44,103 nt of DNA from Catellatospora sp. KI3 (GTDB lineage Bacteria > Actinomycetota > Actinomycetes > Mycobacteriales > Micromonosporaceae), in NCBI RefSeq assembly GCF_029948125.1, contig NZ_JASAMB010000036.1, positions 1-44,103 of the forward strand. Direction: 5' to 3'. A program made the position numbers and the translations under genes. Below, piece after piece: positions 15,560 to 24,233 of this stretch. Under the pieces are notes generated by a model. It was not told the origin of the DNA and searched no databases. It saw only the letters and a list, made by a program, of their open reading frames with translations. Numbering within the stretch: position 1 is the stretch's first letter; every line of letters begins with the position of its first letter.

Positions 15560-16681
15560 TCAGAGCCAGCCGGAGCGGCGGAAGGCGCGGTACATGGTGA
15601 ACGCGACGAGGAACATCAGCGCCATCACCATCGCGTACCCGTAGCGCCAGTGCAGTTCGGGCATGAAGTCGAAGTTCATGCCGTAGACCCCGGCGATGGC
15701 GGTCTGCGCCGCCGCGATGGCGGCCCATGCCGCGATCTTGCGCATGTCGTTGTTCTGGTCGACGCTCAGCTGCGCCAGCCGCGCCTGCAGGATCGAGTTC
15801 AGCAGGTCGTCGTACCCGGTGATGCGCTCGACGGTGCGCAGCAGGTGGTCGTTGACGTCGCGGAAGTAGCGGCGGATCTCCTTGGGCAGCAGCTCCTTGT
15901 CCTCGGTGAGCGCCGCCAGCGGGTGCTGCAGCGGGGCGACCGCCCGCTTGAACTCCATCAGCTCACGTTTGAGCTGGTAGATCTGCGCGGCCCGGTTCTG
16001 CGACTGGGAGGAGAAGACGTGGTCCTCCAGCTCGTCGATGTCGTTCTCGAAGGCGACGGCCACCTCCAGGTACGAGTCGACGAGCCGGTCCGACACCGCG
16101 TGCGCGACCGCCCACGGCCCCTGGGCGAGCAGGTCGGGGCGCTTCTCCAGGTCGGCGCGGACCGGGGCGAGCTGCCCCGCCGAACCCTGCCGCACCGTGA
16201 TCACGAACCCGTCGCCGATGAAGACCACCACCGAGCCGGTCTCCACCACCTCGGAGGTCTCGGTCAGCTCCGGGTGCTCGACGTACCGGGTGGTGCGCAG
16301 CACGAAGACGCTGACGTCGCCGAAGCGTTCGATCTTCGGGCGCTGCCGGAGCGTGACCGCGGCCTCGACCGCCAGCTCGTCCAGCCCGAACGTCGCCGCG
16401 ATCGGGGTGAACTCCGCCTCGGTCGGCTGGTGCAGCCCCAGCCACAGGAACGAGCCCGGACTCTGCCGCACCTGCGCCAGCGCCTCCGTGTAGCCGCAGC
16501 GGCCGGGCAGGCGGTGGCCCGCCACGTACACGGCGCAGTCGACGACGCAGTCGGCGCCGCCGTGCTCGTCGTGCTCGTCGGGGACGTCGTGGGCGCCGGG
16601 GCGGATCCGGGAGGCGGCCTTGCGCAGCGGCGCGGCCCACCCCCAGGGGGTCGCGCCCGTCGGGTGCTGGTGTCCGGACAC
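15560..16681 (-). CDS. CorA family magnesium/cobalt channel
   Basis: 373 residues from the GTG at 16681, preceded by GGGAGGTGA. A large cytoplasmic domain with a long helical stalk (AFENDIDELEDHVFSS...) leads to two C-terminal membrane helices. The selectivity motif YGMN is present (GMN 334-336), followed by FDFMPELHWRYGY. A hydrophobic second helix then ends in the basic tail RAFRRSGWL. It forms a pentameric Mg2+/Co2+ channel. It is the last gene of a minus-strand run with nadK and a GNAT gene (42-bp gap). Confidence 0.93.
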   Translation of the reverse strand: MSGHQHPTGATPWGWAAPLRKAASRIRPGAHDVPDEHDEHGGADCVVDCAVYVAGHRLPGRCGYTEALAQVRQSPGSFLWLGLHQPTEAEFTPIAATFGLDELAVEAAVTLRQRPKIERFGDVSVFVLRTTRYVEHPELTETSEVVETGSVVVFIGDGFVITVRQGSAGQLAPVRADLEKRPDLLAQGPWAVAHAVSDRLVDSYLEVAVAFENDIDELEDHVFSSQSQNRAAQIYQLKRELMEFKRAVAPLQHPLAALTEDKELLPKEIRRYFRDVNDHLLRTVERITGYDDLLNSILQARLAQLSVDQNNDMRKIAAWAAIAAAQTAIAGVYGMNFDFMPELHWRYGYAMVMALMFLVAFTMYRAFRRSGWL

Positions 16682-16723
16682 GCGCTCACCTCCCGCCGGG
16701 GCTCTCCCGATGATCGTAGTCGG

Positions 16724-17239
16724 TCAGCGCCGGGCGAACGGCGCCGCGTAGGTGAACAGTCCCACCACCCCGCGGTGGTACGCGTGCAGCGGCCGGGCCT
16801 GGAAGTGCGGCGCCCACTGCGGGTCCGGCGGGACGATGCCCAGCCCGGCGGCGGGGCGGAAGCCGAAGCGGTGGTAGTAGCCGGGGTCGCCCAGCAGCAC
16901 CACGACCGGCTCGTCGAGGGCGTCGGCGGCGCCGAGCACGGTGTGCACCAGCGCGCTGCCGACGCCGTGGCGCTGGTGGTCGGGGCGCACGCTGAGCGGT
17001 CCCAGCCCGAGGGCGGGCGCGTCGCCGACGCGGCCCCGGGTGCAGGCGACGTGGCCGACGATGGCGCCGTCGTGCGATACCGCCACCAGCGACAGCGCGG
17101 CCAGCCAGCCGCCGTCGGCCCGCAGTTCGTCGACCAGCTTGGCCTCGACCGGCGCCGGGTTCCCGGCGGTGGCGAAGGCGGCGGTGGTGACGTCGCGGAT
17201 GGCCACGACGTCGGCGGGGCGTTCTCTGCGGATCAGCAC
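16724..17239 (-). CDS. GNAT family N-acetyltransferase
   Basis: 171 residues from the GTG at 17239. It begins IRRERPADVVAIRDVTTAAF. The acetyl-CoA loop is RPDHQRHGVGSALV, and GDPGYYHRFGFRPAAGLGI is typical of the YhbS-like (COG3153) subgroup. The substrate is unknown. It lies 20 bp after nadK and 42 bp before corA on the same strand, so it is probably cotranscribed. Confidence 0.88.
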   Translation of the reverse strand: MLIRRERPADVVAIRDVTTAAFATAGNPAPVEAKLVDELRADGGWLAALSLVAVSHDGAIVGHVACTRGRVGDAPALGLGPLSVRPDHQRHGVGSALVHTVLGAADALDEPVVVLLGDPGYYHRFGFRPAAGLGIVPPDPQWAPHFQARPLHAYHRGVVGLFTYAAPFARR

Positions 17240-17259
17240 GCGATCATCGTCCGATCTGG

Positions 17260-18123
17260 TCAGTCGACTTCCAAGCTGCCGCGCACCTGCAGCTTGCGCC
17301 GCGCCCGTTCGTAGAAGGTGCCGTGTCCCAGGCGTACCACCTGCGCCGCGTCCGCGTGCGCGGTGACGGTCACCCGGTCCCCGGCGCAGACGTACCCGTC
17401 GAGGCGCCCGTCGACCTCGACGGCGAGCCGCCCGCAGGTGGGCAGCAGCCGCAGGCAGAGCCGCTCGTCGGTGGGCAGCATCAGCGCGCGGTTGAAGGTG
17501 GAGTGCGCCGCGGCGGCGGTGACCAGCATCGCCCGTACCGTCGGGGCGACGATCGGCCCGCCCGCCGAGAAGCTGTACGCGGTGGAGCCGGTGGGCGTGG
17601 CGACGATGACGGCGTCGGCGGCGTACCGGACGAAGGGCTGCTCCTGCATCTCGATGGCGATGGCGGCCAGGCCGTCACCGGGGATGCGCACCAGCGCGAT
17701 GTCGTTGAACGCGGTGACCGCCCGCCCGTCGGGCATCGTCGCCCGCACCGCCAGCCGGGGCTCCACCGAGTAGTGGTGGTTGTCGATCGCGGACAGGGCC
17801 GCGGGCAGGGTGTCCACATCGATCTCGGCCAGGAAGCCGAGCCGGCCGAGGTTGACTCCGAGCACGGGCGTGCTCCGGCCCGCGATCAGCCGCATCGAGC
17901 GCAGCATGGTGCCGTCGCCGCCCAGGCTGACCACCAGGTCCGCGCGGTCGGCCAGCTCGTTCGGGGCCACCGGCACCGCCGCGCAGGCGATCCGGCCGAT
18001 CTCGTCGGGCAGGCCAAGGACGGTGACGTCGCGCCGTTCGGCCCAGCCCATGACGGTGGTGATCGCGGGCACCGAGTCCCGCTCCGGGTGCAGCACCAAG
18101 CCCACCGTGTGTACCAGGCCCAC
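17260..18123 (-). CDS. NAD kinase
   Basis: 287 residues from the GTG at 18123. GGDGT at residues 68-72 (VVSLGGDGTMLRSM), GVNLGRLGFLAEID and ATPTGSTAYSFSAGGPIV are the conserved NAD kinase motifs for phosphate-donor and NAD binding. The enzyme phosphorylates NAD to NADP in the cytoplasm. It heads the nadK-GNAT-corA run. A TAAAGT hexamer 6 nt before the GTG and no Shine-Dalgarno suggest a leaderless mRNA. Whether another NAD kinase paralogue exists outside the window cannot be judged. Confidence 0.93.
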   Translation of the reverse strand: MGLVHTVGLVLHPERDSVPAITTVMGWAERRDVTVLGLPDEIGRIACAAVPVAPNELADRADLVVSLGGDGTMLRSMRLIAGRSTPVLGVNLGRLGFLAEIDVDTLPAALSAIDNHHYSVEPRLAVRATMPDGRAVTAFNDIALVRIPGDGLAAIAIEMQEQPFVRYAADAVIVATPTGSTAYSFSAGGPIVAPTVRAMLVTAAAAHSTFNRALMLPTDERLCLRLLPTCGRLAVEVDGRLDGYVCAGDRVTVTAHADAAQVVRLGHGTFYERARRKLQVRGSLEVD

Positions 18124-18129
18124 GCTGCT

Positions 18130-18135
18130 ACTTTA
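18130..18135 (-). promoter_or_regulatory. -10 hexamer TAAAGT, leaderless start of nadK
   Basis: On the minus strand TAAAGT is followed by AGCAGC and then the GTG at 18123, a 6-nt gap. Confidence 0.5.
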
Positions 18136-18221
18136 CGGTCAGCGGCGCCCTCGCGCGGCGGACTCGGCCCGGCTCGGCGGCGGCCGGTTCGGGGTGCGGC
18201 GGCGCGGCGGACGCGGGCCGC

Positions 18222-18560
18222 TCATGCCGGGGCGGTGCCCTGGGCGCGGCGGCGCAGCCGGGCCGAGGCGGCCCGGGCGTTGCTGGTCATGCGCTGGATC
18301 TCGGTGTCGAGCAGGCGGGCGCCGGTGTCGGTGAGGCGGTAGTAGCGGCGCAGCCGGCCGTCGACGACCTCCTCGCCCGCGGCGGCGACGAACTCCTGCT
18401 CCACCAGCCGGTCCAGGGCGCCGTAGAGGGTGCCGGGGCGCAGCACCACCCGGCCCTCGGACAGCGTGTCCACCTCCTGGATCACGCCGTATCCGTGGAG
18501 GGGCCCTTCGGCCAGCGCGGAGAGGATCAGGAAGGTGGGCTCCTGCAACGCGGCGCTCAT
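18222..18560 (-). CDS. PadR family transcriptional regulator
   Basis: 112 residues from the ATG at 18560. The winged-helix core is ILSALAEGPLHGYGVIQEV...LRPGTLYGALDRLVEQEFV, followed by DGRLRRYYRLTDTGARLLDTE, a standard PadR pattern. A C-terminal helix would form the dimer. PadR proteins usually repress adjacent membrane or efflux genes and themselves. Here the divergent neighbour is a secreted M1 peptidase, 190 bp away. A TAGTAT hexamer lies 7 nt before the ATG. The ligand is unknown. Confidence 0.9.
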   Translation of the reverse strand: MSAALQEPTFLILSALAEGPLHGYGVIQEVDTLSEGRVVLRPGTLYGALDRLVEQEFVAAAGEEVVDGRLRRYYRLTDTGARLLDTEIQRMTSNARAASARLRRRAQGTAPA

Positions 18561-18750
18561 CCGGCTGATACTACGCCCGCCGACACATCTGCGCCCGCCC
18601 CGATGGCGGCAGACCGCCATCTTCGCCGCCCGTCGGCGTGTCGGAGCGGCGGCGCATGGTGCGGCCCCCGGCTCACCCATAGATTGACGGCAATGTCCGT
18701 ACGGCGTGGTCGGAACACCCCTCCGGCCACCCGACACCTGGAGGACCTCC

Positions 18751-20583
18751 ATGTTCCGAAGCGCATTGCGCAGTATCGCCGCAGGTGGTGCCCTAGCGAT
18801 AGCCGCGGCCGGGGCCACTGCCGTGCTGGCCGCCGCCCCCGCCCACGCGGCCTGCACCCCCGCCCAGGTCGTCGGCAACGCGGGCTTCGAGAGCGGCACC
18901 ACCCCGTGGGGCGGCAGCTCCGGCGTCATCGGCACGTTCGCCGCGCAGCCCGCCCGCACCGGCACCCGCAACGCGTTCCTCAACGGCGTCGGCTCGACCA
19001 ACACCAGGACCCTGTCGCAGTCGGTCACCCTGCCCGCGGGCTGCAACTCGGCCACCCTGACGTTCTGGCTGCACATCGACACCGCCGAGACGACCACCAG
19101 CACCGCGTACGACACGCTGAGCGTGCAGCTGGGCTCGACCACGGTCGCGTCGTACTCGAACCTCAACAAGGCCGCCGGTTACCAGCAGCGCACCGTCAAC
19201 GTGTCGGCGTTCGCCGGGCAGACGGTGAACCTGCTGTTCACCGGCGTCGAGGACAGCAGCCTGCAGACCAGCTTCGCCCTCGACGACGTGGCGCTGAACG
19301 TAGCCGAGGGCACCCCGACCTCGCCGACCCGCACCCCCGCCAACGCGAACTACACGCTGAACCTGAGCAGCGACGCGACCGGCGCGAACTGGACCGGCCA
19401 CGAGACGGTCGCGTTCACCAACGTGTCCTCGGTCGCGCTGAACGAGGTCTACCTGCGACTGTGGGACAACTACCACGGCACCTGCCCGTCGGTGCAGCCG
19501 ATCCAGGTCGGCAACGTCACCGGCGGCACCGCGGGCAGCCTGGAGGTCAACTGCACCGCCCTGAAGATCACGCTGCCGGCGCCGCTGGCGCAGGGGCAGT
19601 CGGGCACGGTCGGGTTCGACGTGTCGATCGCGGTGCCCGACGGCAGCGACCGGTTCGGGCGCGACGGGTCGTACAACTTCATCGGCAACGCGATCCCGGT
19701 GCTCGCGGTGCGCGACGGGGCCGGGTGGCACCTCGACCCGTACACCAACAACGGCGAGAGCTTCTACCAGCTCATCAGCAACTACAGCGTGACGCTGGAC
19801 CACCCGACGTCGGTGCTCACCCCGGCCAGCGGCACCTCCACCGAGGCGCCGGGCGGCAGCGGGCGCACCGTCACCACCGCGACCGCCAGCAACGTGCGCG
19901 AGTTCGCCTGGGTGGCCGGGCCGTTCGTGAAGACGAGCACCACCTCGTCCGGCGGCGTGCTGGTCAACACGTACCGCACCTCGGGCATCACCGCGAGCAC
20001 CGCCAGCAGCATGCAGAGCACGGCGGCGTCGGCGATGGACGGGCACGGCTCGCGCTTCGGGGCGTACCCGTACGGCGAGGTGGACCTGGTGCTGCACAAC
20101 AACTTCTGGTTCGGCGGCATGGAGTACCCGGGCATCGTGCTGTCGCAGGCCACCGCCACCCCGGTCATCCACGAGCTGGGCCACCAGTGGTTCTACGGCA
20201 TCGTCGGCGACGACGAGTACACCGTGCCGTGGCTGGACGAGGGCTTCACCGACTACGCCACCGACCTGCAGCGCGGGGTCACCGGCACCAACTGCTGGAA
20301 CAGCGTCAGCTGGCAGAGCAGCGCCGAGAAGATCACCAATTCGATGGCGTACTGGGACGCGCACTCCAGCCGCTACGGCACCGTCGTCTACACCTACGGC
20401 AAGTGCGTGCTGCACGACCTGCGCCGCCTCATCGGCACCAGCGCCATGCAGACCCTGCTGCTCAACTACGCCCAGTCGCACTGGTACGGCATCAGCACGG
20501 TCGCCGACTTCAAGGCCGCCGCGCAGGCCGCGACCACCACCGACCTGACCTCGTTCTGGACCGCCCACCGGGTCGAGGGGTGA
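18751..20583 (+). CDS. Secreted M1 family metallopeptidase
   Basis: 610 residues from the ATG at 18751, with GGAGG 6 nt upstream. A Sec signal peptide ends near AAPAHAAC. Residues about 35-180 form a beta-sandwich (VVGNAGFESGTTPWGG, carbohydrate-binding-like). The M1 part has GGMEYPG as the substrate exopeptidase segment, then HELGHQ at 474-478 with Glu497 in WLDEGF, the HExxH-18-E zinc site. It should release N-terminal residues from peptides outside the cell. It is shorter than full aminopeptidase N (no C-terminal ERAP-like domain). PadR next door may regulate it. Confidence 0.92.
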   Translation: MFRSALRSIAAGGALAIAAAGATAVLAAAPAHAACTPAQVVGNAGFESGTTPWGGSSGVIGTFAAQPARTGTRNAFLNGVGSTNTRTLSQSVTLPAGCNSATLTFWLHIDTAETTTSTAYDTLSVQLGSTTVASYSNLNKAAGYQQRTVNVSAFAGQTVNLLFTGVEDSSLQTSFALDDVALNVAEGTPTSPTRTPANANYTLNLSSDATGANWTGHETVAFTNVSSVALNEVYLRLWDNYHGTCPSVQPIQVGNVTGGTAGSLEVNCTALKITLPAPLAQGQSGTVGFDVSIAVPDGSDRFGRDGSYNFIGNAIPVLAVRDGAGWHLDPYTNNGESFYQLISNYSVTLDHPTSVLTPASGTSTEAPGGSGRTVTTATASNVREFAWVAGPFVKTSTTSSGGVLVNTYRTSGITASTASSMQSTAASAMDGHGSRFGAYPYGEVDLVLHNNFWFGGMEYPGIVLSQATATPVIHELGHQWFYGIVGDDEYTVPWLDEGFTDYATDLQRGVTGTNCWNSVSWQSSAEKITNSMAYWDAHSSRYGTVVYTYGKCVLHDLRRLIGTSAMQTLLLNYAQSHWYGISTVADFKAAAQAATTTDLTSFWTAHRVEG

Positions 20584-20603
20584 CAGCGGGCTGAAGACGA
20601 GTC

Positions 20604-20631
20604 GGACCCGGGTCAGCGCCGCCCCGGGTCC
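20604..20631. terminator. Bidirectional terminator hairpin
   Basis: GGACCCGGG (20604-20612) and CCCGGGTCC (20623-20631) form a perfect 9-bp stem with a 10-nt loop between convergent genes ending at 20583 and 20636. Confidence 0.65.
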
Positions 20632-20635
20632 GGCT

Positions 20636-21211
20636 TCACGCGTCGCTGCGCAGCCGCGCGTGCAGGTGCGCGTCGTGCCAGCCGTCGGCGTGCAGCAGGC
20701 TGCCGCGCAGCAGCCCCTCCAGCGGGAACCCGCTCTTGGTCGCGACCCGGCACGAGCCGCTGTTGGCGGTGGAGTGCTGCAGCGTCAGCCGGTGCAGCCC
20801 GAGGGTGTGGAACGACCAGCCGCAAAGCGCCGCCAGCGCCCGCCCGGCCACCCCGGCGCCGCGCGCGTCGGGCAGCGTCCAGTACGACACCTCGGCGTAC
20901 GCCTCGAACAGCGACATCTCCCGCAGCCCCACCTGCCCCAGCACCTGCCGGCCGTCGGTGACCGCCCAGCGGGCCCCGGACTCGGTACGCCACCGGCGGT
21001 GGCCGTCCTCGATCCAGGCCAGCGCCTCGTCGTCGCCGTCCATCCGGCGCACGTGCCAGCGCTGGATGCGCGGGCAGTCGAACGCCGCCCGCACCGTCGC
21101 CGCGTCGCCGCCGTGCCACGGCCGCAGTAGCAGCCCGTCCCCGGACAGGATCGGCTGCTCCGCCTTGCTCAGCGTGCCGGCGGGCACGACCGGGATGATC
21201 AGGTCTGGCAT
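20636..21211 (-). CDS. GNAT family N-acetyltransferase (RimJ/RimL type)
   Basis: 191 residues from the ATG at 21211. LLLRPWHGGDAATVRAAF at the start, YWTLPDARGAGVAGRAL as the acetyl-CoA loop, and HTLGLHRLTLQHSTANSGSCRVATKSGFPLEG match the RimJ/RimL/SSAT-like subfamily that acetylates N-termini or small amines. The substrate is not predictable. It follows hrpB by 15 nt and is probably in its transcript. Confidence 0.88.
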   Translation of the reverse strand: MPDLIIPVVPAGTLSKAEQPILSGDGLLLRPWHGGDAATVRAAFDCPRIQRWHVRRMDGDDEALAWIEDGHRRWRTESGARWAVTDGRQVLGQVGLREMSLFEAYAEVSYWTLPDARGAGVAGRALAALCGWSFHTLGLHRLTLQHSTANSGSCRVATKSGFPLEGLLRGSLLHADGWHDAHLHARLRSDA

Positions 21212-21226
21212 CGCACCATCATCGCC

Positions 21227-23833
21227 TCAGCCGCGCGGTTTCGCCCGCCGGGTCGGCTCGGCACCGGCCGGATCCTCCGGCCACGGATGGCGCGGATAGC
21301 GTCCGCGCAGCTCGGCCCGCACCTGCGGATAGCCGGTACGCCAGAACGAGCCCAGGTCCGCGGTGACCGCGGCCGGACGCCCCGCGGGCGACAGCAGGTG
21401 CAGCACCACCGGCACCCGCCCGTCGGCGAGCTTCGGCGTGCCCGCCCAGCCGAACACCTCCTGCACCTTCACCGCCAGCACCGGCGCGGCCGGATCGGTG
21501 TAGTCGACCCGGATCCGGGAGCCGGTCGGCACCTCGATCCGCTCCGGGGCCAGCTGGTCGAACCGGGCCGCCTGCGCCCACGGCAGCAGCCGGCGCAGCG
21601 CCGCCGCGGCGTCGGCCCGGCGCAGGTCGTCGCGGCGGCGCGCCTGCGCCAGCTCCGGCCCGAGCCAGTCGCCGACCCGGGCCAGCAGCGACTCGTCGTC
21701 GACGGCGGGCCACGGCTCGCCCAGCGCGTACGCGCAGAACGCCAGCCGCTGCCGCACCGCCTCGGCCTCCTCGCCCCAGCGCAGCAGCCGCAGCCCCTCC
21801 CGGCGCAGCCCCTCGGCCAGCGCCGCCGCGACCAGCGCCCGGTCCGGCTTGAGCAGCGGCTTCTCGGCCAGCACCAGCGCGCCCAGCCGGGTCGCGGTGC
21901 GGGCCAGCACGTCCCCGTCGACCCAGGCCACCTCGTCGCCGCTGACCAGCAGGTCCGGTGCCGCCGCGCGGGCGGTGTCCTCGTCGGCCGCCGCGGCCAG
22001 CCGCACCCGGGCGTCCTTGCTGCCCGGCTGCCGGTCGGCCGAGGCCACCGCCAGCCACGCCACCCCCGCCAGCCCCGAGCCGGGCGCCAGCTCGGCCGCC
22101 GTACCCCCGGTCATCAGGTAGGTCCGCCCGCCCGCCGCCCGCAGCCGCGCCAGCCGCTCCGGGTACGCCAACCCCACCACCAGCGCCGCCGCCAGATCGT
22201 CGGTCAGCGTGCTCCGGTCCCGGGGCACCGCGCCCGCGCCGTGCGGCGGCCGGTCCGGGCCCGTCGTGCCCGCGCTGCGCGCTGCCGCCTCCTCGGGCCG
22301 GTCCGGCGTGGCGTCGCGCAGGGCCGCCGACAGGCGGCGCGTCTCGGTGCGCCAGGTCGCGCTCGCGGCCGGGTCGGCGCCGTCGCGCAGCCGCCGCCAG
22401 GCCTTCGCCAGGTCGTCGGTGGACGGCTGGGCGTCGGCCGACAGCAGCGCCACCACCTCGGCGGCCCGGTGCGCGCCCACCTGCGGGGCCGCGTCCAGCA
22501 GCGCGCGGGCCAGACGCGGGTGCGCACCCACCCGGGCGATGGCCCGGCCCCGGGCGGTCACCCGGCCGTCGGAGTCGACGGCACCCAGCGCGGCCAGGGT
22601 CTCCCTGGCCACCCGTGCGGCCGCCACCGGGGGCGGCTCGGGCAGGGCCAGGCCGGTGCCGTCCGGGCTGCCCCAGCAGGCCAGCTGCAGCATGAAGGCG
22701 GTCAGGTCGGCGGTGGCGACCTCCGGCTCCGCGTACGCGGGCAGCCGGTCCTGCTCGGCCTGCGACCAGCACCGGTACACCACCCCGGGCGCCTGCCGGC
22801 CCGCGCGACCGGCCCGCTGCTCCGCCGAGGCCCGCGACACCCGTACCGTGACCAGCGCGTCCAGCCCGCGCGCCAGATCGGTGCGCGGCGCGCGGGCCAG
22901 CCCCGCGTCGACCACGATCCGCACCCCGGGCACGGTGAGGCTGCTCTCGGCCACCGAGGTGGCCAGCACCACCCGCCGCCGTACGCCCTCGTGCAGCGCC
23001 GCGTCCTGGCTGCCCGCACCCTGGCGCCCGTGCAGCGTCAGCACGTCGACGTCACGCAGGTCCGCCAGCCGCGCCGCCACCGTCTCCAGCTCGCGGGCGC
23101 CGGGCAGGAACGCCAGCAGGTCACCCGGCGACTCCCGCAGCGCCTGCCGGATGACGGCGGCGACGTGGTCGAGCAGGCGCGGGTCCACCCGCAGGCCGTA
23201 CGGCGCGTCGACCGGCCCCGTCGGCGGGCTCCAGCGCACCTGCACCGGGTGCGGCGAGCCCTGCGCCGTCACGACCGCCGTACCCTCGCCGAGCAGCCGG
23301 GCCAGCGCGTGCCCCGCGACCGTCGCCGAGGCGGCGACCAGGCACAGGTCCGGCCGCAGCGCTCCGCGTACGTCCACCCCGAACGCGAGCGCCAGGTCGG
23401 CGTCGAGCTGCCGCTCGTGCACCTCGTCGAGCATCAGCGCGCCCACGCCGGGCAGCTCCGGATCCCGCTGCAGCCGCTGCACCAGCAGACCGGTGGTGAC
23501 CACCTCGATCCTGGTACCGGCGCCGGTCCGGCTGTCCCCGCGCACGCTGTAGCCGACCAGGCCGCCCAGCGCCGTGCCGGTGAGCTCGGCCATCCGCCGG
23601 GCGGCGGCGCGGGCGGCGACCCGTCGCGGCTGCGCCACCACGATCCGCCCCGGGACCGCGTCGGCCAGCGCCAGCGGCGCCAGCGTCGTCTTGCCCGAGC
23701 CGGGTGGGGCGACGAGGACGGCGGTCCCGCTGCCGCGCAGCGCCGCGACCAGGTCGGGCAGGACGTCGCGCACGGGCAGGTCGGTGTCGGGCCGCGCGGC
23801 CACCTCGGGAAGCACCCGCCCAGTCTGTCCCAC
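21227..23833 (-). CDS. hrpB: ATP-dependent RNA helicase HrpB
   Basis: About 868 residues if started at the GTG at 23833; a GTG at 23815 is an alternative. Longer readings run into the beta palindrome and are not coding. Walker A GSGKTT is at 45-50, then QPRRVAARAAARRMAE, the DEVH box in LMLDEVHERQLDADLAL, SATV, and QRAGRAGRQAPGVVYRCW (motif VI). The C-terminal LHLLSPAGRPAAVTADLGSFWRTGYPQVRAELRGRYPRHPWPEDP is the HrpB-specific end. It is a DEAH-type helicase of uncertain cellular role and is followed by a GNAT gene. Confidence 0.93.
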   Translation of the reverse strand: MGQTGRVLPEVAARPDTDLPVRDVLPDLVAALRGSGTAVLVAPPGSGKTTLAPLALADAVPGRIVVAQPRRVAARAAARRMAELTGTALGGLVGYSVRGDSRTGAGTRIEVVTTGLLVQRLQRDPELPGVGALMLDEVHERQLDADLALAFGVDVRGALRPDLCLVAASATVAGHALARLLGEGTAVVTAQGSPHPVQVRWSPPTGPVDAPYGLRVDPRLLDHVAAVIRQALRESPGDLLAFLPGARELETVAARLADLRDVDVLTLHGRQGAGSQDAALHEGVRRRVVLATSVAESSLTVPGVRIVVDAGLARAPRTDLARGLDALVTVRVSRASAEQRAGRAGRQAPGVVYRCWSQAEQDRLPAYAEPEVATADLTAFMLQLACWGSPDGTGLALPEPPPVAAARVARETLAALGAVDSDGRVTARGRAIARVGAHPRLARALLDAAPQVGAHRAAEVVALLSADAQPSTDDLAKAWRRLRDGADPAASATWRTETRRLSAALRDATPDRPEEAAARSAGTTGPDRPPHGAGAVPRDRSTLTDDLAAALVVGLAYPERLARLRAAGGRTYLMTGGTAAELAPGSGLAGVAWLAVASADRQPGSKDARVRLAAAADEDTARAAAPDLLVSGDEVAWVDGDVLARTATRLGALVLAEKPLLKPDRALVAAALAEGLRREGLRLLRWGEEAEAVRQRLAFCAYALGEPWPAVDDESLLARVGDWLGPELAQARRRDDLRRADAAAALRRLLPWAQAARFDQLAPERIEVPTGSRIRVDYTDPAAPVLAVKVQEVFGWAGTPKLADGRVPVVLHLLSPAGRPAAVTADLGSFWRTGYPQVRAELRGRYPRHPWPEDPAGAEPTRRAKPRG

Positions 23834-23930
23834 CCGCCTGCCGCCCCGGACGGACGGCCCACTCGACCGACGGCCGCTGCCCGGCGACGGCGACGGCCCT
23901 GGCACCCGCCCGTCCCCGCCCCCCGCCTGA

Positions 23931-23997
23931 CATTGACACTGGCCTATCCAGAAGACGGATTTGCGAGATCGGTCCTCTGGATAGGCCAGCGTCAATG
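23931..23997 (+). repeat. Beta palindrome, copy 2
   Basis: 21-bp arms with one mismatch (CATTGACACTGGCCTATCC... and its partner ending GGCCAGCGTCAATG). The core equivalent to copy 1 is 23936-23992, again 57 bp with a 25-nt spacer ending GGTCCT. Alpha copy 3 begins 61 bp after the core. It lies just upstream of the hrpB start. Confidence 0.9.
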
Positions 23998-24053
23998 CCA
24001 ACCCGGCCACGCGGTCCCCCCCCGGGACGGGTCCGCTCGCGGCTCACGATGCT

Positions 24054-24113
24054 GCAGTTTCGGGGAAGCTGCACGAAAGCGGCCCGCTATTCGCGCAGTT
24101 TCCCCGAAACTGC
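24054..24113 (+). repeat. Alpha palindrome, copy 3 (60 bp)
   Basis: Left arm GCAGTTTCGGGGAAGCTGCA and right arm CGCAGTTTCCCCGAAACTGC; the spacer begins CGAA and ends CTATTCG. It has the same length and orientation as copies 1 and 2. The inner arm bases changed on both sides relative to copy 1 in a way that mostly preserves pairing. Confidence 0.9.
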
Positions 24114-24233
24114 ACGGACCCGCCCGGGAACGCCCGCGGCCCGGCGTTCGGAGTCCCGCCGCCCCGCCGCCCCGGCGCCCTGGCGCCCCCGGCGCGGCGC
24201 GCGGGGTTCCCGGGGCGGGTCTGGGGTGTCGGG

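Larger units (their letters stand above)
23834..24233. other. Intergenic stretch with beta and alpha palindromes
   Basis: 400 bp with no credible gene. It contains beta copy 2 (23931-23997), alpha copy 3 (24054-24113) and then about 120 bp of C/G-rich low-complexity DNA up to the stop of the next minus-strand gene. Confidence 0.8.

Noticed and set aside
18684-18712. TTGACG as the -35 of the M1 peptidase promoter
   Set aside because: No acceptable -10 hexamer lies 16-18 nt downstream.
23834-24010. N-terminal extension of HrpB through the beta palindrome
   Set aside because: The extra residues are a translation of the inverted repeat (CQCQ...) and have no HrpB counterpart.
143-24113. Alpha and beta palindromes as a CRISPR array or simple terminators
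   Set aside because: Copies are 9-20 kb apart, with no spacers or cas genes. Alpha copies lie beside genes in varied orientation, and one is upstream rather than downstream of its nearest gene.
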